Shown: piece by piece, positions 19,003 to 29,200 of the stretch | Layout of the letters: each line of letters begins with the position of its first letter | Position numbering within the stretch: position 1 is the stretch's first letter | Origin: Desulfosudis oleivorans | Lineage (GTDB): Bacteria > Desulfobacterota > Desulfobacteria > Desulfobacterales > SURF-7 | DNA length: 64,000 bases | NCBI GenBank assembly: GCA_020723325.1 | Contig: DYJD01000014.1 | Location: forward strand, 1 to 64,000 | Direction: 5' to 3' | Program-made: the position numbers and the translations under genes | Notes under the pieces: model-generated | Told to the model about the DNA's origin: nothing | What the model saw: only the letters and a program-made list of their open reading frames with translations | Database searches by the model: none

Positions 19003-21123
19003 ATGAAAGTTGAAGACGGGCAAAAATCCATGAGCACCGGCCTGATCGCGCTGGAAGTCGTGGCGCGGCTCAACCGCATTGATGTGGATATCCGCGCGGT
19101 GGTCCGGGAATTCGGAATTGTGGGGGAAGTGACCCCGGAAGAACTGCTGCGCATTGCCGGGCGTTTGGGCTTCAAGGCCAAGCTGAAAAGCTTGCCCCTG
19201 CAAAAAATCATCGACATCTACCCCCTGCCGGCCGTGGCCCTGACCACTTCCGGCAACTATTGCGTATTGTTGAAAGCCGCCCAGGATAAAAGCAAGGTCC
19301 TGGTTTTTCTGCCGGAGAAGAAGAAAACCACTGAAACGGAAAGCGCTGAATTCGCCGCCGGGATTCAGCGCTATATCATTTTAACCCACAAGAAAATTTC
19401 CGCCCAGGTGGTTTTCGGGTTCGGCTGGTTTTTTGCCGAGATCCTCAAATACAAACGGATCATGGGCGAAGTACTGCTGGGCGCCTTCGTGATCCAGCTT
19501 TTCGGTTTGATCAGTCCGCTCTTCACCCAGGTGATTCTGGACAAGGTCATCGTGCACCGCAGCCTGACCACCCTGGACGTGCTGGCCACGGCTTTTCTGG
19601 CAGTAACGATTTTCGAACTGCTGCTGAATATCGCCCGCAATTACATCTTTATTCACACGGCCAACAAGCTGGATGCCAAGCTCGGCGCCAAACTTTTCCG
19701 GCATTTGCTGGCCCTGCCTTTTATGTATTTTGAAGCCCGCAAGGTGGGCAATATCGCCGCCCGGGTGCGGGAGCTGGACACCATCCGGGAATTCATCACC
19801 AACAAGGCTGTAAGCGTGATCATCGACGTGTTCTTCTCCCTGGTGTTCGTGGGTGTAATGCTGCTGTACAGCGTCACCTTGACCTTGATCGTGCTGGCTT
19901 TTGTGGCTGTAATCGCCTGTCTGTATTTGACCATCACGCCGGAACTGCGGCGCCGGCTGGAGCAAAAATTCCAGATGGCGGCCGTTTCCAATTCCTATCT
20001 GGTGGAGGCGGTTACCGGGGTTCAGACGGTGAAATCCCTGGCCATTGAGGGCTCCATGCAGCGGCGCTGGGAAGACCATCTGGCGCGCTATGTGCGGGCC
20101 GGCTTCCGGCTGGCGGTCATGGCCACGGTTTCCGGCGCCTTTTCCGGCGCGGTGCGCCGCCTGATGACCATTGCCATTCTCTATTGCGGGGTCCGGGCCG
20201 TGCTGCAAAATGAATTGACCATCGGCCAGCTCATCGCCTTTCAGATGTTTGCCGGCCAATTCGCGGACCCGGTGCTGCGCCTGGTGAATCTTTGGAATGA
20301 ATTCCAGCAGGCCCTGTTATCCGTGGACCGGCTGGGGGACATCCTGAACCATCCCCAGGAGGCCTCCCCGGAAAAGGCCATCACCCTGCCGGAACTCAAA
20401 GGTGCCGTGCGCTTGGAGGCTGTTTGCTTTCAATATTCCCCGGGCGGTCAACGGGTGCCCGATGGGATCTCCCTTTCCATCCGGCCGGGCATGAGTATCG
20501 GCGTCGTCGGCCGCAGCGGCAGCGGTAAAAGCACCCTTGCCAAACTTTTGCAGGGACTCTATTTGCCCAATGAGGGCGCCATTTATATTGATGATATCGA
20601 TATCCGCCACCTGAATCCCATCTGGCTGCGTTTCAACATCGGCGTGGTCTTGCAGGAGAACTACCTTTTCAGCGGCACCATTCGGGAGAATATCGCCCTG
20701 CCCAGGCCGGATGCCCCCATGGAGCTTATTTTACAGGTTGCCAAACTGGCCGGGGCCCATGAATTCATCGCCCAACTGCCCGAAGGCTATGATACCATGG
20801 TCAGCGAACGGGGCACATCCCTGTCCGGCGGGCAGCGGCAACGGGTGGCCATTGCCCGGGCACTGATCACCAACCCGCGCTTCCTGCTCTTCGACGAAGC
20901 CACTTCGGCACTGGACTACGAGTCCGAGAAGATCATCCGCAACAACATGCAAGCCTTTAAAAAAGGCCGCACCACCATCATCGTGGCACACCGCCTCGCC
21001 ACCATCCAGGATTGCGATGCGATCATCGTGCTGGAAAAAGGCCGAATCGTCGAAGCCGGCAATCACGCCCAGTTGCTTGAAAGGGCCGGCTACTATCATC
21101 ACCTATTCACCCAGCAGATATGA
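19003..21123 (+). CDS. HlyB-like type I secretion ABC exporter
   Basis: A 706-residue protein from ATG 19003 (GAGGG ribosome site), nine bases after the TolC stop. Domain order: a C39 peptidase-like domain (about 1-130) that lacks the catalytic Cys (TGLIALE where peptidases have DCG) and His, as in HlyB-class exporters that do not cleave their cargo; an ABC transmembrane region (about 140-440); and an ATPase with Walker A GRSGSGKST, signature LSGGQRQR, Walker B FLLFDEAT and switch AHR. It energises export of the adjacent RTX protein through the inner membrane. Its stop overlaps the next start (ATGA). Confidence 0.93.
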   Translation: MKVEDGQKSMSTGLIALEVVARLNRIDVDIRAVVREFGIVGEVTPEELLRIAGRLGFKAKLKSLPLQKIIDIYPLPAVALTTSGNYCVLLKAAQDKSKVLVFLPEKKKTTETESAEFAAGIQRYIILTHKKISAQVVFGFGWFFAEILKYKRIMGEVLLGAFVIQLFGLISPLFTQVILDKVIVHRSLTTLDVLATAFLAVTIFELLLNIARNYIFIHTANKLDAKLGAKLFRHLLALPFMYFEARKVGNIAARVRELDTIREFITNKAVSVIIDVFFSLVFVGVMLLYSVTLTLIVLAFVAVIACLYLTITPELRRRLEQKFQMAAVSNSYLVEAVTGVQTVKSLAIEGSMQRRWEDHLARYVRAGFRLAVMATVSGAFSGAVRRLMTIAILYCGVRAVLQNELTIGQLIAFQMFAGQFADPVLRLVNLWNEFQQALLSVDRLGDILNHPQEASPEKAITLPELKGAVRLEAVCFQYSPGGQRVPDGISLSIRPGMSIGVVGRSGSGKSTLAKLLQGLYLPNEGAIYIDDIDIRHLNPIWLRFNIGVVLQENYLFSGTIRENIALPRPDAPMELILQVAKLAGAHEFIAQLPEGYDTMVSERGTSLSGGQRQRVAIARALITNPRFLLFDEATSALDYESEKIIRNNMQAFKKGRTTIIVAHRLATIQDCDAIIVLEKGRIVEAGNHAQLLERAGYYHHLFTQQI

Positions 21124-22436
21124 GCATGTTCAACAACCAACACGACAGTCACGAGTTCAAACCCCTCCTGGTGGAAATCGAGGAGGAGCCCTTAAACCCC
21201 CTGGGCCGGGCGGTGTTTTGGATCATCATTTTCAGCCTGATATTTTTCGGGGCCTGGATGGTGCTCGGCCGGGTGGATGTGGTGGTCACGGCCCGGGGCA
21301 AGGTCATACCCGACGGCGAGGCCAAAATCGTCCAGCCCCTCAAAACCGGCATTGTGCGGGCCATAGCGGTCAAGCCCGGTGATTTTGTGGAAAAAGACGC
21401 CGTCATCATGGAAATCGATCCATCGGATATCGAACCGGAGCTTGAATCCATGAAGATGGATTGGGCCCAGATGCGGCTTGAGAGCCTCCGCCTGGAGGCC
21501 TTATTGAAAAAGGCATCTTTCCAGCCGGCCGCGGAAGAATTCGACTCCCGCCTGATTCAAGTGCAACAGGCTGTTTACGAGTCCGCCAAGGCCAGGCTGG
21601 AAAAGCAGATCCAGGTGAAACGCGACGGCCTGGCCCAATTGGCGGAAAGGCTGGCCGCCGAGGGCAAGAAATTGCATCAGGCGGAAGAACTGCTGCAACT
21701 GGCCCAAGGGCGCAGGCAGCGGCTTGCGCACGTGCGCGATATCATCAGCCGGGACGAATATGAAAAAGCCCAAAGCGAATGCATCACCCTGGCAGGCCAG
21801 ATCCAGACCGGCCGCCACGGCATTGAGGAGCTCCTGGCCAATCAGGCCCAGGTGGAAAAGGAGATCGATTGCATTCAGGAGGAGGAAAGAAGCCGCTTGC
21901 TGAATGAATTGGCGGAAAAGCGTCAAAAGGCCTGCTATCTGCAAGGTCAAATCGAAAAGGCTGAGTTTCTGAGCCGGCGCCAGCAAATCCGATCCCCGGT
22001 GCGCGGGTATGTGACCCAACTGTTGGTGCACACCATCGGCGGAGTGGTGTCGCCGGCGGAAAAACTGGCCCATATCGTGCCGGCCGAATCCCCCCTGGTC
22101 ATCAAGGCCCTGGTGCTGAATCAGGATTGCGGCTTCATCGCCGCGGGCATGGAGGCTTCCGTTAAGGTCGATGCATTCAATTTCCAGAAATACGGCACCC
22201 TGAAAGGCGAAGTCTTGCAGGTTTCGAAAAACAGCCTGGAGGATGAAAAATTGGGGCTGGTCTACGAAGCCTACATCCGTCCCACGAGTACCTGCTTGAT
22301 GGTGGAGGGCCGCCAAACACCCATCACCATCGGAATGGGCACCACGGTTGAAATCAAGGTGGGCCGCCGGCGCATCATCGAGTTTTTCCTGTACCCCCTC
22401 ATCAAATACCTGGATGAGGGCATGAGTGTGCAATAG
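21120..22436 (+). CDS. HlyD-like periplasmic adaptor (membrane fusion protein)
   Basis: A 438-residue type I secretion adaptor. There is a short cytoplasmic N-terminus, one membrane helix near residues 30-52 (VFWIIIFSLIFFGAW), a half-lipoyl motif (GKVIPDGEAKIVQPLKTGIV), a long coiled-coil hairpin (about 100-290, rich in Glu, Gln and Leu), the second lipoyl half (IRSPVRGYVTQL) and a C-terminal beta-barrel segment. It bridges the ABC exporter and the TolC-like duct. The start overlaps the exporter stop by four bases. It is the last gene of the RTX operon. Confidence 0.92.
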   Translation: MSMFNNQHDSHEFKPLLVEIEEEPLNPLGRAVFWIIIFSLIFFGAWMVLGRVDVVVTARGKVIPDGEAKIVQPLKTGIVRAIAVKPGDFVEKDAVIMEIDPSDIEPELESMKMDWAQMRLESLRLEALLKKASFQPAAEEFDSRLIQVQQAVYESAKARLEKQIQVKRDGLAQLAERLAAEGKKLHQAEELLQLAQGRRQRLAHVRDIISRDEYEKAQSECITLAGQIQTGRHGIEELLANQAQVEKEIDCIQEEERSRLLNELAEKRQKACYLQGQIEKAEFLSRRQQIRSPVRGYVTQLLVHTIGGVVSPAEKLAHIVPAESPLVIKALVLNQDCGFIAAGMEASVKVDAFNFQKYGTLKGEVLQVSKNSLEDEKLGLVYEAYIRPTSTCLMVEGRQTPITIGMGTTVEIKVGRRRIIEFFLYPLIKYLDEGMSVQ

Positions 22437-22458
22437 GGCATTGCATGAAGGCTTTTTC

Positions 22459-22489
22459 CGGGGTCGCTATCGGTATCGGGGTCGATAGC
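22459..22489. repeat. Hexamer-phased hairpin between convergent genes
   Basis: On the minus strand the units are GATAGC-like, GACCCC, GATACC, GATAGC, GACCCC. GCTATCG (22466-22472) and CGATAGC (22483-22489) form a perfect 7-bp stem with a 10-base loop. The upstream flank ATTGCATG-AGG-TTTTT (22440-22457) is shared with the 54851 copy. Lying between the RTX operon and mscL, it could stop transcription from both sides, but this is inferred. Confidence 0.65.
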
Positions 22490-22528
22490 CAACAGAATAA
22501 TGTTCCGAAAATTCCGCTGCATATTTTT

Positions 22529-22951
22529 TCATATTGAACGCCTTTCCGTTTGTCTTTCCTTAAGAAGATCCCTGATTTCCGCAAGCAACAGCTCCTGTTT
22601 CGTGGGCTCGGGTTTTGCGGCGGGCGTCTGATCGAGCTTGCGTTTGAGGGTGTTGAGCGCTTTTATCAACATGAAAATCGCAAAAGCCACGATGGTGAAA
22701 TCCACCACGGTTTGAATGAATTTCCCATAGGAAATCATCACCGCCGGATTTTTTCCCGAGGCTTCCTTTAATGTGAGAGCGAGATCGGTGAAGTCCATGC
22801 CGCCCAACAACAGGCCGATGGGCGGCATGATCACGTCCCCCACAATGGAGGAAACAATCTTGCCGAAGGCCGCTCCGATAATGATACCCACAGCCATATC
22901 CACCACATTTCCCTTCACCGCGAATTCCTTAAACTCTTTCAGAATGCTCAT
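22529..22951 (-). CDS. mscL: Large-conductance mechanosensitive channel MscL
   Basis: A 140-residue protein when started at ATG 22951 (CAGGAG ribosome site); the open frame extends 12 codons further but without signals. The N-terminal helix [22 protein letters not shown] and first transmembrane segment [15 protein letters not shown] are highly typical of MscL. A second membrane helix ([16 protein letters not shown]) and the C-terminal cytoplasmic helix ([10 protein letters not shown]) follow. It forms a pentameric pore that releases solutes on hypo-osmotic shock. It lies 48 bases downstream of a three-kinase run on the same strand and may be read through from it. Confidence 0.97.
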   Translation of the reverse strand: MSILKEFKEFAVKGNVVDMAVGIIIGAAFGKIVSSIVGDVIMPPIGLLLGGMDFTDLALTLKEASGKNPAVMISYGKFIQTVVDFTIVAFAIFMLIKALNTLKRKLDQTPAAKPEPTKQELLLAEIRDLLKERQTERRSI

Positions 22952-22999
22952 GATATGCTCCTGTTGATTGATTTTGTCCGTCCGCATCCCACCGCGGCA

Positions 23000-24967
23000 T
23001 CATTTGTCCCCTTTGGTTTCATCCAGGATTTTTCGAATTGTATCTGCCAGGTCTTTCACGAGGATCGGCTTATAAAGAAACGTTTTAATTTTTAGTACGG
23101 CGGAGCGCTCCTCCGAGATTCTGCGGCTGTAGCCGGTGCAGAGGATCACGGGAATATCCGGCCTGATTTTCATAAGTTCGGCCGCCAGAACATCACCTGT
23201 TATGTCCGGCATGGTCATGTCCGTCAGCACCAGATCGAATTGCGCCGGGCTTTTTTTGAAAGTTTCAAGCGCTTCCCTGCCGCCGGTGCAGATGGTTACG
23301 CTGTAGCCTAATTGTCGCAGAATATCTCCGTTCATACGGGCGATGGGCGGTTCATCGTCGATCACCAGAATGCTTTCCCGCCCGCCGGGCAGCTTAACAG
23401 TTTCGGGCGGCCGTGTTTCCAGTCCCTGATCCGTGACGGGCAACAGAATGCGGAAAACGCTTCCTGCGCCCGGCGCGCTTTCCACCGAAACCTCCCCACC
23501 GTAAGATGTTACCATGCCGTATACCATGGCAAGGCCCATTCCAGTCCCTTCCGAGGGGCCCTTGGTGGTGAAATAGGGCTCGAAAATGCGGTCCTTGATC
23601 TCCGGCGGAATTCCGCACCCGGTATCCGAAACTTCTATCTTCAAATAAGTTCCGGGCGCCAGGTTTCCATGGTGAAGACAGGCCTGTTCATCCAAACAGA
23701 TCTTGTGGACACCGACCTCCAGAATGCCGCCTTTTTCCTCCATGGCCTGGGCCGCGTTGGTGCAAAGATTCATGAAAATCTGGTGGATCTGGGTGGGATT
23801 TCCCAGGATGTAGGATTTGGCTTCGATATTTTGTCGAATCGTAATGGTTGCGGGAATGGAAGAGCGGATCAGTTTCAGGACTTCCCTGGCAATGATATCC
23901 ACTTGAACCGGAGCGGTTTTTTCCTCCGACTGGCGGGCAAAAGCGAGGATCTGCTTGACCAGGTCCCTTGCACGATTGCCAGCGGTATGAATTTCCCGGA
24001 GATGTCTTTCCGGCAGGTTGCCGTTGGCGGTGCTCATGAGGGCCAGTTCGGTGTAGCCGAGGATGGCGGACAAAATATTGTTGAAATCATGGGCGATGCC
24101 CCCGGCAAGGGCGCCGATGGATTCCATTTTCTGTACATGGCGGAGCTTGGCTTCCAGATCTTTTTCCTTTTGCTCCAGTTTGCGCTGCTCGGTCATGTCC
24201 CTTGAGACCCCTAAAAGCCAAGCCGGCCTGCCATCGTCATTGAAAATGGGAATTTTTTTGGTATGGAGCAGCCGTCGCCCTTTAAAACGGGTATCAATGA
24301 CCTCCTCCGGGATGTCCACAAGACGGCCAACGGCCAGGGTTTCCCGGTCCTTTTTGACAAAAAAGTCGGCGGCTTGCGCGGTGAAAAAATCATAGTCGGT
24401 TTTTCCGAGCATCTCTTCGCGGCTGTAGCCGAGCAGTTCCTCACCGGCCTTGTTGAATCTGACAAAGCGCAGTTCCGCGGCATCTTTAACAAAGATCATA
24501 TCCGGGATGTTTTCCACAATAGCATTGAGGAAGGCTTCGCTGCGCCTGATCTTTTCCAGCAGGTCTTTGTTTTGAATTTCAAGATAATAGCTTACCAGCC
24601 CTTCCTCAATACGGGAACGGATAAAATCCCCGTCAATGGGTTTGGAGAAATAGCCTTGCAGCTTGCCCCGGTTGATGGCTTCCACAATGGGATTGAAATC
24701 GCTGTAGGCGGTGAGTAGAAAGCGTCGGGTCTTTGGAAATTCTTCGGCCGCAACGGCCAGTAACTCTGTCCCGTTCATACCCGGCATGCGCTGGTCGGTG
24801 ATTAATACTTGAATGTCGGTGGTCCGTAAAACGGCAAGCCCTTCCATGGCGGAAGCAGCCAAGTAGATTTCGTATTCCCGCCTAAAGATGGCCTTGAAGC
24901 TGGAAAGGTTTTCCGGATCATCATCCACATAGAGGATACGTGCCTTGGGTAGTTGATCCATAATCAT
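23000..24967 (-). CDS. Hybrid sensor histidine kinase, REC-PAS-HisKA-HATPase-REC
   Basis: A 655-residue soluble protein. The N-terminal receiver has VDDDPEN and phospho-acceptor Asp58 (LITDQRMPG). A PAS domain (about 145-265) follows, then HisKA with GGIAHDFNNIL, a HATPase (DTGCGIP, GTGMGLAMV) and a C-terminal receiver with DLVLTDMTMPD and the final LYKPI lysine. No membrane segment is seen, so it probably takes its input from a partner kinase or an intracellular PAS ligand. Its ATG overlaps the upstream kinase stop (ATGA, AGGAGG ribosome site inside the upstream gene), so the two are co-translated. It is paralogous to the kinases at 45960 and 61670. Confidence 0.9.
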   Translation of the reverse strand: MIMDQLPKARILYVDDDPENLSSFKAIFRREYEIYLAASAMEGLAVLRTTDIQVLITDQRMPGMNGTELLAVAAEEFPKTRRFLLTAYSDFNPIVEAINRGKLQGYFSKPIDGDFIRSRIEEGLVSYYLEIQNKDLLEKIRRSEAFLNAIVENIPDMIFVKDAAELRFVRFNKAGEELLGYSREEMLGKTDYDFFTAQAADFFVKKDRETLAVGRLVDIPEEVIDTRFKGRRLLHTKKIPIFNDDGRPAWLLGVSRDMTEQRKLEQKEKDLEAKLRHVQKMESIGALAGGIAHDFNNILSAILGYTELALMSTANGNLPERHLREIHTAGNRARDLVKQILAFARQSEEKTAPVQVDIIAREVLKLIRSSIPATITIRQNIEAKSYILGNPTQIHQIFMNLCTNAAQAMEEKGGILEVGVHKICLDEQACLHHGNLAPGTYLKIEVSDTGCGIPPEIKDRIFEPYFTTKGPSEGTGMGLAMVYGMVTSYGGEVSVESAPGAGSVFRILLPVTDQGLETRPPETVKLPGGRESILVIDDEPPIARMNGDILRQLGYSVTICTGGREALETFKKSPAQFDLVLTDMTMPDITGDVLAAELMKIRPDIPVILCTGYSRRISEERSAVLKIKTFLYKPILVKDLADTIRKILDETKGDK

Positions 24968-26241
24968 ATTACCTCCTGGTTCACGGGCAGTAGAAGGGAA
25001 AAGGTCGTCCCCTCATCCGGATTACTATGGACTTCGATTGTCCCCTGGTGTTCCTGCATGATGCCGAAACTGATGGCAAGCCCCAGCCCGACGCCCTCGC
25101 CCACTGCCTTGGTGGTAAAAAAAGGGTCGAAGATGTTGTTGAGGATGTCCTTGGGTATCCCAGGCCCATTGTCGCTGATTTGTATTAGGACATAGTTGGT
25201 CTTATTCCGGAGCTGCTCGGTTGTTTCAATACTGATGACGGCGTGCTCCGGTTCTTTCTTTTTTTGAACAGCATCGATGGCATTGGATAAAATGTTGATC
25301 AGAACTTGAATCAATTTGCCGGGATGGGCTGATATGGAAGGCAGGGGCGCATAGTGTTTGAGAATGCGGATCTGTTTTTTATGGCGATTTTTTAGAATCA
25401 CAAGGGCAGCCTCTATTAATTCATGAAGGTCTGTTTTTTCCGTTTCCACCTTATCCAAACGGGAATAGGTGCGAAGGCTCCCGATGATTTCCTCGGTGCG
25501 CCGAATCCCCTCCAGAACATTGCGGACCATTTCCGGCATTTCTTTCATCAACAGATGGTAGTCGATCTTCTTTTTGATCTTCACTATTTGCTCAAGTCTT
25601 ATAGGCAGCGGGCAGGTTTCTGCGCAGGTTTCATAGGCCTGTATCAGTTCTTCCAGATCCTGCATATCATTCTGCAGTCCGACAACACTTGTTTTGATGA
25701 AATTCACGGGATTGTTGATCTCATGGGCGATCCCGGCCACAAGAACGCCTAAAGCCGCCATTTTTTCAGACAAGATCAGTTGTTGTTGTGCGGCCTGAAG
25801 ATCATTCAAGGCCTGTTCAAGCACCTTGTTTTTTTCTTCAAGGGCGGCCTTGATGTATTTTAAGGCAAGGTGGATTTCCACACGGGCATGGACCTCCTCG
25901 ACCTGGAAGGGTTTGGTAATGAAATCCACTCCGCCGAGTCTGAAAGCTTTGATTTTGTCTTCGGTTGCCGTGAAAGCGCTGATAAAGATGACCGGAAGAT
26001 CCCGGGTGCTTTGGTTTTCCTTCAGACGCCGGCAGACTTCATAACCGTCAATTTCCGGCATGTTGATGTCCAGCAGAATCAAATCCGGGGGATCGGCCAT
26101 GGCCGACTTGACAGCCAGCTCGCCCTTGGGAAAGATCCGAATTTGATGCCCCTTTTCCTTCAACATCTTGCCAAGCAGCTTGAGATTCGAAGGTTTGTCG
26201 TCCACAACCATGATTGTGCCGCTTTTGCGGAAATCATTCAT
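24964..26241 (-). CDS. Receiver-histidine kinase (REC-HisKA-HATPase)
   Basis: A 425-residue soluble protein. The receiver occupies residues 1-125 (VVDDKPSN, Asp58 in LILLDINMPE, Lys in ITKPF), followed by a coiled coil (about 130-170), HisKA with GIAHEINNP, and a C-terminal HATPase (QISDNGPGIP, GEGVGLGLAISF). A receiver at the N-terminus of a kinase suggests a phosphorelay intermediate. It is the second of three kinases in a row: 47 bases after the BvgS-like kinase and overlapping the third. Confidence 0.9.
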   Translation of the reverse strand: MNDFRKSGTIMVVDDKPSNLKLLGKMLKEKGHQIRIFPKGELAVKSAMADPPDLILLDINMPEIDGYEVCRRLKENQSTRDLPVIFISAFTATEDKIKAFRLGGVDFITKPFQVEEVHARVEIHLALKYIKAALEEKNKVLEQALNDLQAAQQQLILSEKMAALGVLVAGIAHEINNPVNFIKTSVVGLQNDMQDLEELIQAYETCAETCPLPIRLEQIVKIKKKIDYHLLMKEMPEMVRNVLEGIRRTEEIIGSLRTYSRLDKVETEKTDLHELIEAALVILKNRHKKQIRILKHYAPLPSISAHPGKLIQVLINILSNAIDAVQKKKEPEHAVISIETTEQLRNKTNYVLIQISDNGPGIPKDILNNIFDPFFTTKAVGEGVGLGLAISFGIMQEHQGTIEVHSNPDEGTTFSLLLPVNQEVI

Positions 26242-26288
26242 ACGCCCCTTCCCTATTCATAGGTTTGTCATAAACAGCAGTATGAATT

Positions 26289-29200
26289 TCATAGATCCGA
26301 ATCGCCTACAGGCCCATCCGGCAGTGAAGCCGATGATCCGAACAGTGAAAGCAGGCGATTGTATTCATAATCACTTGCCAATCTGAAAAGTGCTTTCCCA
26401 ACTTGGGGGGAATTTTCTTCAATAACAGCGATCAGACGAAGCAGTTCTTCATGATAGCCGCCTTCGATGGCTCTGCGGATGCCGACATACAGTTCCCCTG
26501 GAACCGTGCGGATATCTTCCGGAGAAAGAGCGCTGACCTCAAGCACCGGCTTCTCCGGAGCCGACGCATACATATACTCAATATTCAGATGATTTTTGAT
26601 CGTCTCCAAGATCACGCGGGCTTTAAACGGCTTGCGGATAAAATCATCTGCACCGTATTTCAGAACGTCGATGCGCTCCTCTTCCAGGGCGCTGGCGCTT
26701 ACGGCGATGATGACGACGTCCTTTCCGTTTGCAGAAGCGCGTATTCGCCTGGTGGCCTCTACGCCGTTCATAACCGGCATTCGAATGTCCATGAGTATCA
26801 GGTGGGGATGCCAGGCATTGAAGGCCGTGAGCGCTTCCTGGCCGTCGACGGCTGTTTGAACCTCAAAGCCCATCTTTTTCAGCATGCGCACCAGAATTTC
26901 TCGATTGGTTTCTTTATCATCCACCACCAGGATGCGCTGGGACGGTTGCGCAGGAGCAAGCCCGATAATTTGGGGAAAATCCACATGGGTGGGCAGCCCT
27001 TGGACTTGCGCCGGAATCACCGGCAGCGTGAAGCGGAATAGGCTGCCTTTGCCAAGCTCGCTTTCAACACCGATCTCACCACCCCAGAAATGAATATATT
27101 CCCGGCAGATGGCCAGCCCCAGGCCGGCGCCTTCCCTGGCCCGGCCAAGGTCGCTTTGCTCGAAACTGGTGAAGATGGTTTCAAGGTCCTTGGCAGGAAT
27201 ACCATGGCCCGAATCCGCGACTTCGAAAACCAGGAGAATTTGATTGTCCGCATGTTTTTTATCGCCCGGATATGGCGCCTGTTTATTGACGCGCAGAGAT
27301 ACCTTGCCCTGATCCGTGAATTTCACCGCGTTGCTCAATAAATTAATTAGAACCTGTCGGAGTTTGCCTTCGTCTCCGGTGACAAGGCGCGGGACGCTTT
27401 CGGCCATGGAAAATTCCAGGAGCAATTGCTTTTCGTCGGTGCGGATTTTGAACATCAGGCGCATATCGGCCAACAGCGTGTGGAGATCAAAAACAGTGGA
27501 ATTATCCTCCAGTCGGCCGGCTTCGATTTTGGACATTTCCAGGACAGCATTGATCAAGTGTAGTAAATGCTCACCGCTGCTGATGATGGTGGCGATATTG
27601 CTCTGCTGCTCATCGGATAAATCCGGACTTTGACTGATCAATTGGGAATAACCCAGAATTGCGTTCATGGGCGTGCGGATTTCATGGCTCATGTTGGCCA
27701 GGAAAATGCTTTTGGCCTTGCTGGCTTTTTCCGCCTCCCTGGTGGCTTTCTGCAACTCCATCTCAATCTGTTTACGAAATAAAATTTCTTTTCTGAGCTT
27801 TCGATTCCAGTAGAAAAAAATCAGGAGAATCAGGGCTGATCCGCCGGCTACCGCACCGGTAAACTGGATGACCCGCCACCAATTTACCACATGTTCGAAG
27901 CGTATACTCATCCATTTTCCGGAAATGGCGTTTTGCTCTTCCGGTGGAATGGATTGCAGCGCCTTGTTTATGATCTGAGTCAATTCAGGCCAGTCCGAGC
28001 GTATGCCCATGGCAAACTCGGTGCTGGCAATGCCATCGGCCGGAGCAGCAACCTTCAAATTACCGATATGGTGCTTTTGCATCAAATAGGTGGCCACCGC
28101 CAGGTTTTCAACAGCAGCATCCGAAGCTCCGGTGGCAACCTGCTCAAGACCATCAAAGGGTGTTTCCGGAAGCGAAAGCTTGATGGTGGGATGTTTTTTT
28201 TCAATGAATTCCTGGGGCGCATACCCTTTGACCACAGAGACGGTTTTACCGCCCAGATCTTTCAGCCCGGCGATAAAAGGCGCTTCAGTGCGGGTAATGA
28301 TGACAATAGGAAAGGATAGGTAGGCCTGGCTGAAGGATAAAAAGGCGCGCCGGGAAGGGGTCTCCGACACACAGGCAACCACATCCAGGGTGCGGTTGCG
28401 GGCACCGGCCATAACCTCCAGCCAGGAAAGGCCGGGAACCACTTCCATGGTTACACCGATGCGTTCTTGAATGCGCTCGATAAAATCCGCGCTGATGCCC
28501 TGATGGCTTCCGCGGAGATCGCGCCATTCAAAGGGAGGATAGGCGGGATCAATGCCCACCCTTATCAGCGGATGAGTGCTTAAAAAAGCTTTTTCCTTTT
28601 CCGTCAGAGGCAGACTGCTGGATGATGATGATGGGCTTCCTATGCCTTTGGCTTTGTCACCCGTAATGGCGGCGTCTTCGAAGGCACCCGGCAATCCGGA
28701 AAAATAGTGGGACAAAGTCTTATGAAAAATGCTGGATGGATTCTCCTTCAATTGTTTCAACCAGGCATCAATCCGTTCTTTGAGAAACGGCGCCAAGGCG
28801 GAGTTTTTGGGAAAGGCGAATTTTAAATGCTGGGGATTGAAAATGATCGGTGAGCGGATGAGGGCACTGTTATTTTCATTCAAGGTTCCGAAAAGTCTAT
28901 TGACCACTCCGACATCGGCTCTGCCTTCTGCCAGGGCGTTGAACACAGCCTGGTAGTCGTCCAGTTCAACATACGTGCACGGGATATCGAACTGTTTCAA
29001 AACAGTCTTGATGCCCTGCTCACCATCGGTGTGAATACTGCTTTTCATCACAGCAACTATACGGTTCTCAAGATCTGTAAAGGAATTGGCCATAAAACCC
29101 TTGCGGGTGTATATTGCCCCCCAGTTAACAAAAACCGTTTCATGGTTGAAATCGTATTGCTCGGCCCTTTGTTTTGAAAAAGCCACATCCACCAATAGAT